DNA of 34,599 nucleotides from a virus, in the IMG/VR virus record IMGVR_UViG_3300046007_002571, positions 1-34,599 of that record. One strand, 5' to 3'. Both the position numbers and the translations under genes were made by a program. Every line of letters begins with the position of its first letter. Position 1 is the first letter of the stretch. Under the pieces are notes generated by a model that saw only the letters and a program-made list of their open reading frames with translations, made no database searches and was not told where the DNA came from. Below, in pieces: positions 34,522-34,599 of the stretch.

Positions 34522-34522
34522 G

Positions 34523-34537
34523 TACCTATGATAGGTA
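34523..34537. promoter_or_regulatory. 7-1-7 palindrome TACCTAT-G-ATAGGTA
   Basis: A perfect inverted repeat with a single central base, directly between the three-way-junction-like element and the leftward terminator. It contains TATGAT, similar to a -10 box, but no fitting -35 is seen. Probably a regulator site or a short hairpin. Confidence 0.4.
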
Positions 34538-34575
34538 AAAAAAAGATCCAGGGCGAGGGGAATCAACCTGGATCT
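34536..34575 (-). terminator. Leftward intrinsic terminator near the right edge
   Basis: AGATCCAGG (34544-34552) and CCTGGATCT (34567-34575) form a nine-pair stem with a 14-base loop; on the minus strand it is followed by TTTTTTTT (34544-34537, sharing one base with the stem). It would stop transcription entering from the right. On the plus strand the same hairpin lies close to the ribosome site at the window end. Confidence 0.75.
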
Positions 34576-34599
34576 AACCCTGTGAGGGAGGAGAGTAAA

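Larger units (their letters stand above)
33883..34599. other. Non-coding regulatory region at the right end
   Basis: In 717 bases I see no convincing gene. What it holds, from left to right: two TGTAAC/GTTACA operators (33896-33928), a larger hairpin including a third (34034-34073), an RNA-like element with a promoter, pseudoknot potential and terminator (34248-34418), a 7-1-7 palindrome (34425-34439), a three-way-junction-like element (34448-34521), another 7-1-7 palindrome (34523-34537) and a leftward terminator (34537-34575). The final bases GGGAGGAGAGTAAA are a strong ribosome site for a rightward gene starting just beyond the window. Between about 34074 and 34247 I recognise nothing. Confidence 0.6.

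Overview
The window is a piece of a tailed double-stranded DNA phage (Caudoviricetes), most likely from an uncultured lineage known mainly from metagenomes. The diagnostic set is present: large and small terminase, an 835-residue portal, a scaffolding protein, an HK97-type major capsid protein, connector-like proteins and repetitive tail/adhesin proteins. No tail-tube, tape-measure or tail-assembly chaperone gene is seen, which leans towards a podovirus-like particle, but the left end is cut inside the late operon, so this is not settled. The host is not determined. Several small proteins in the rightward block resemble hypothetical proteins I associate with phages of Burkholderiales-type Betaproteobacteria; that is a weak inference. 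No integrase, lysis gene, DNA polymerase, tRNA or CRISPR array is seen.

Layout. (1) About 1-25617 is one long leftward late block, read from right to left: small terminase, a small winged-helix protein, large terminase, portal, a small acidic protein, a GroES-like co-chaperonin, scaffold, a conserved unknown, a decoration-like protein and the major capsid protein, then a strong UUCG-loop terminator. After it come a beta-rich structural protein, two paralogous structural proteins, a run of very small Lys/Gly/Ala/Met-rich proteins, a connector-like protein, an HNH endonuclease, an adaptor-like protein, a DUF115/MptE-like enzyme and a series of repetitive tail/adhesin proteins. Most neighbours overlap by 4-8 bases or are separated by fewer than about 20. 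(2) About 25808-29781 is a rightward, visibly GC-richer block of fourteen small genes, almost all of unknown function, ending in a protein that is essentially a sigma-70 region 4.2 helix-turn-helix. (3) About 29720-33882 is a second leftward block: Toprim primase-like protein, SF2 helicase, a 51-residue protein, a ParB-like protein and a PAPS-reductase-like protein (an IbrB/IbrA-like pair). (4) 33883-34599 has no convincing gene but is densely structured: palindromic operators, a promoter-like sequence, a pseudoknot-forming RNA candidate with terminator, a three-way-junction-like element and a second terminator. It ends in a strong Shine-Dalgarno, suggesting a rightward gene just past the window.

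How the parts may work together. A recurrent palindrome, TGTAAC-(3 to 5 nt)-GTTACA, occurs five times upstream of the winged-helix/large-terminase genes, twice immediately upstream of the PAPS-reductase-like gene and once 165 bp further upstream, inside a larger hairpin. This suggests one phage regulator controlling both the packaging/late and the replication operons. The candidate binders encoded here are the winged-helix protein next to the largest cluster and the ParB-like protein. The points most worth pursuing are this regulon, the structured RNA region at the right end, a shared C-terminal motif in three consecutive small basic proteins, and the orphan sigma region-4 protein.
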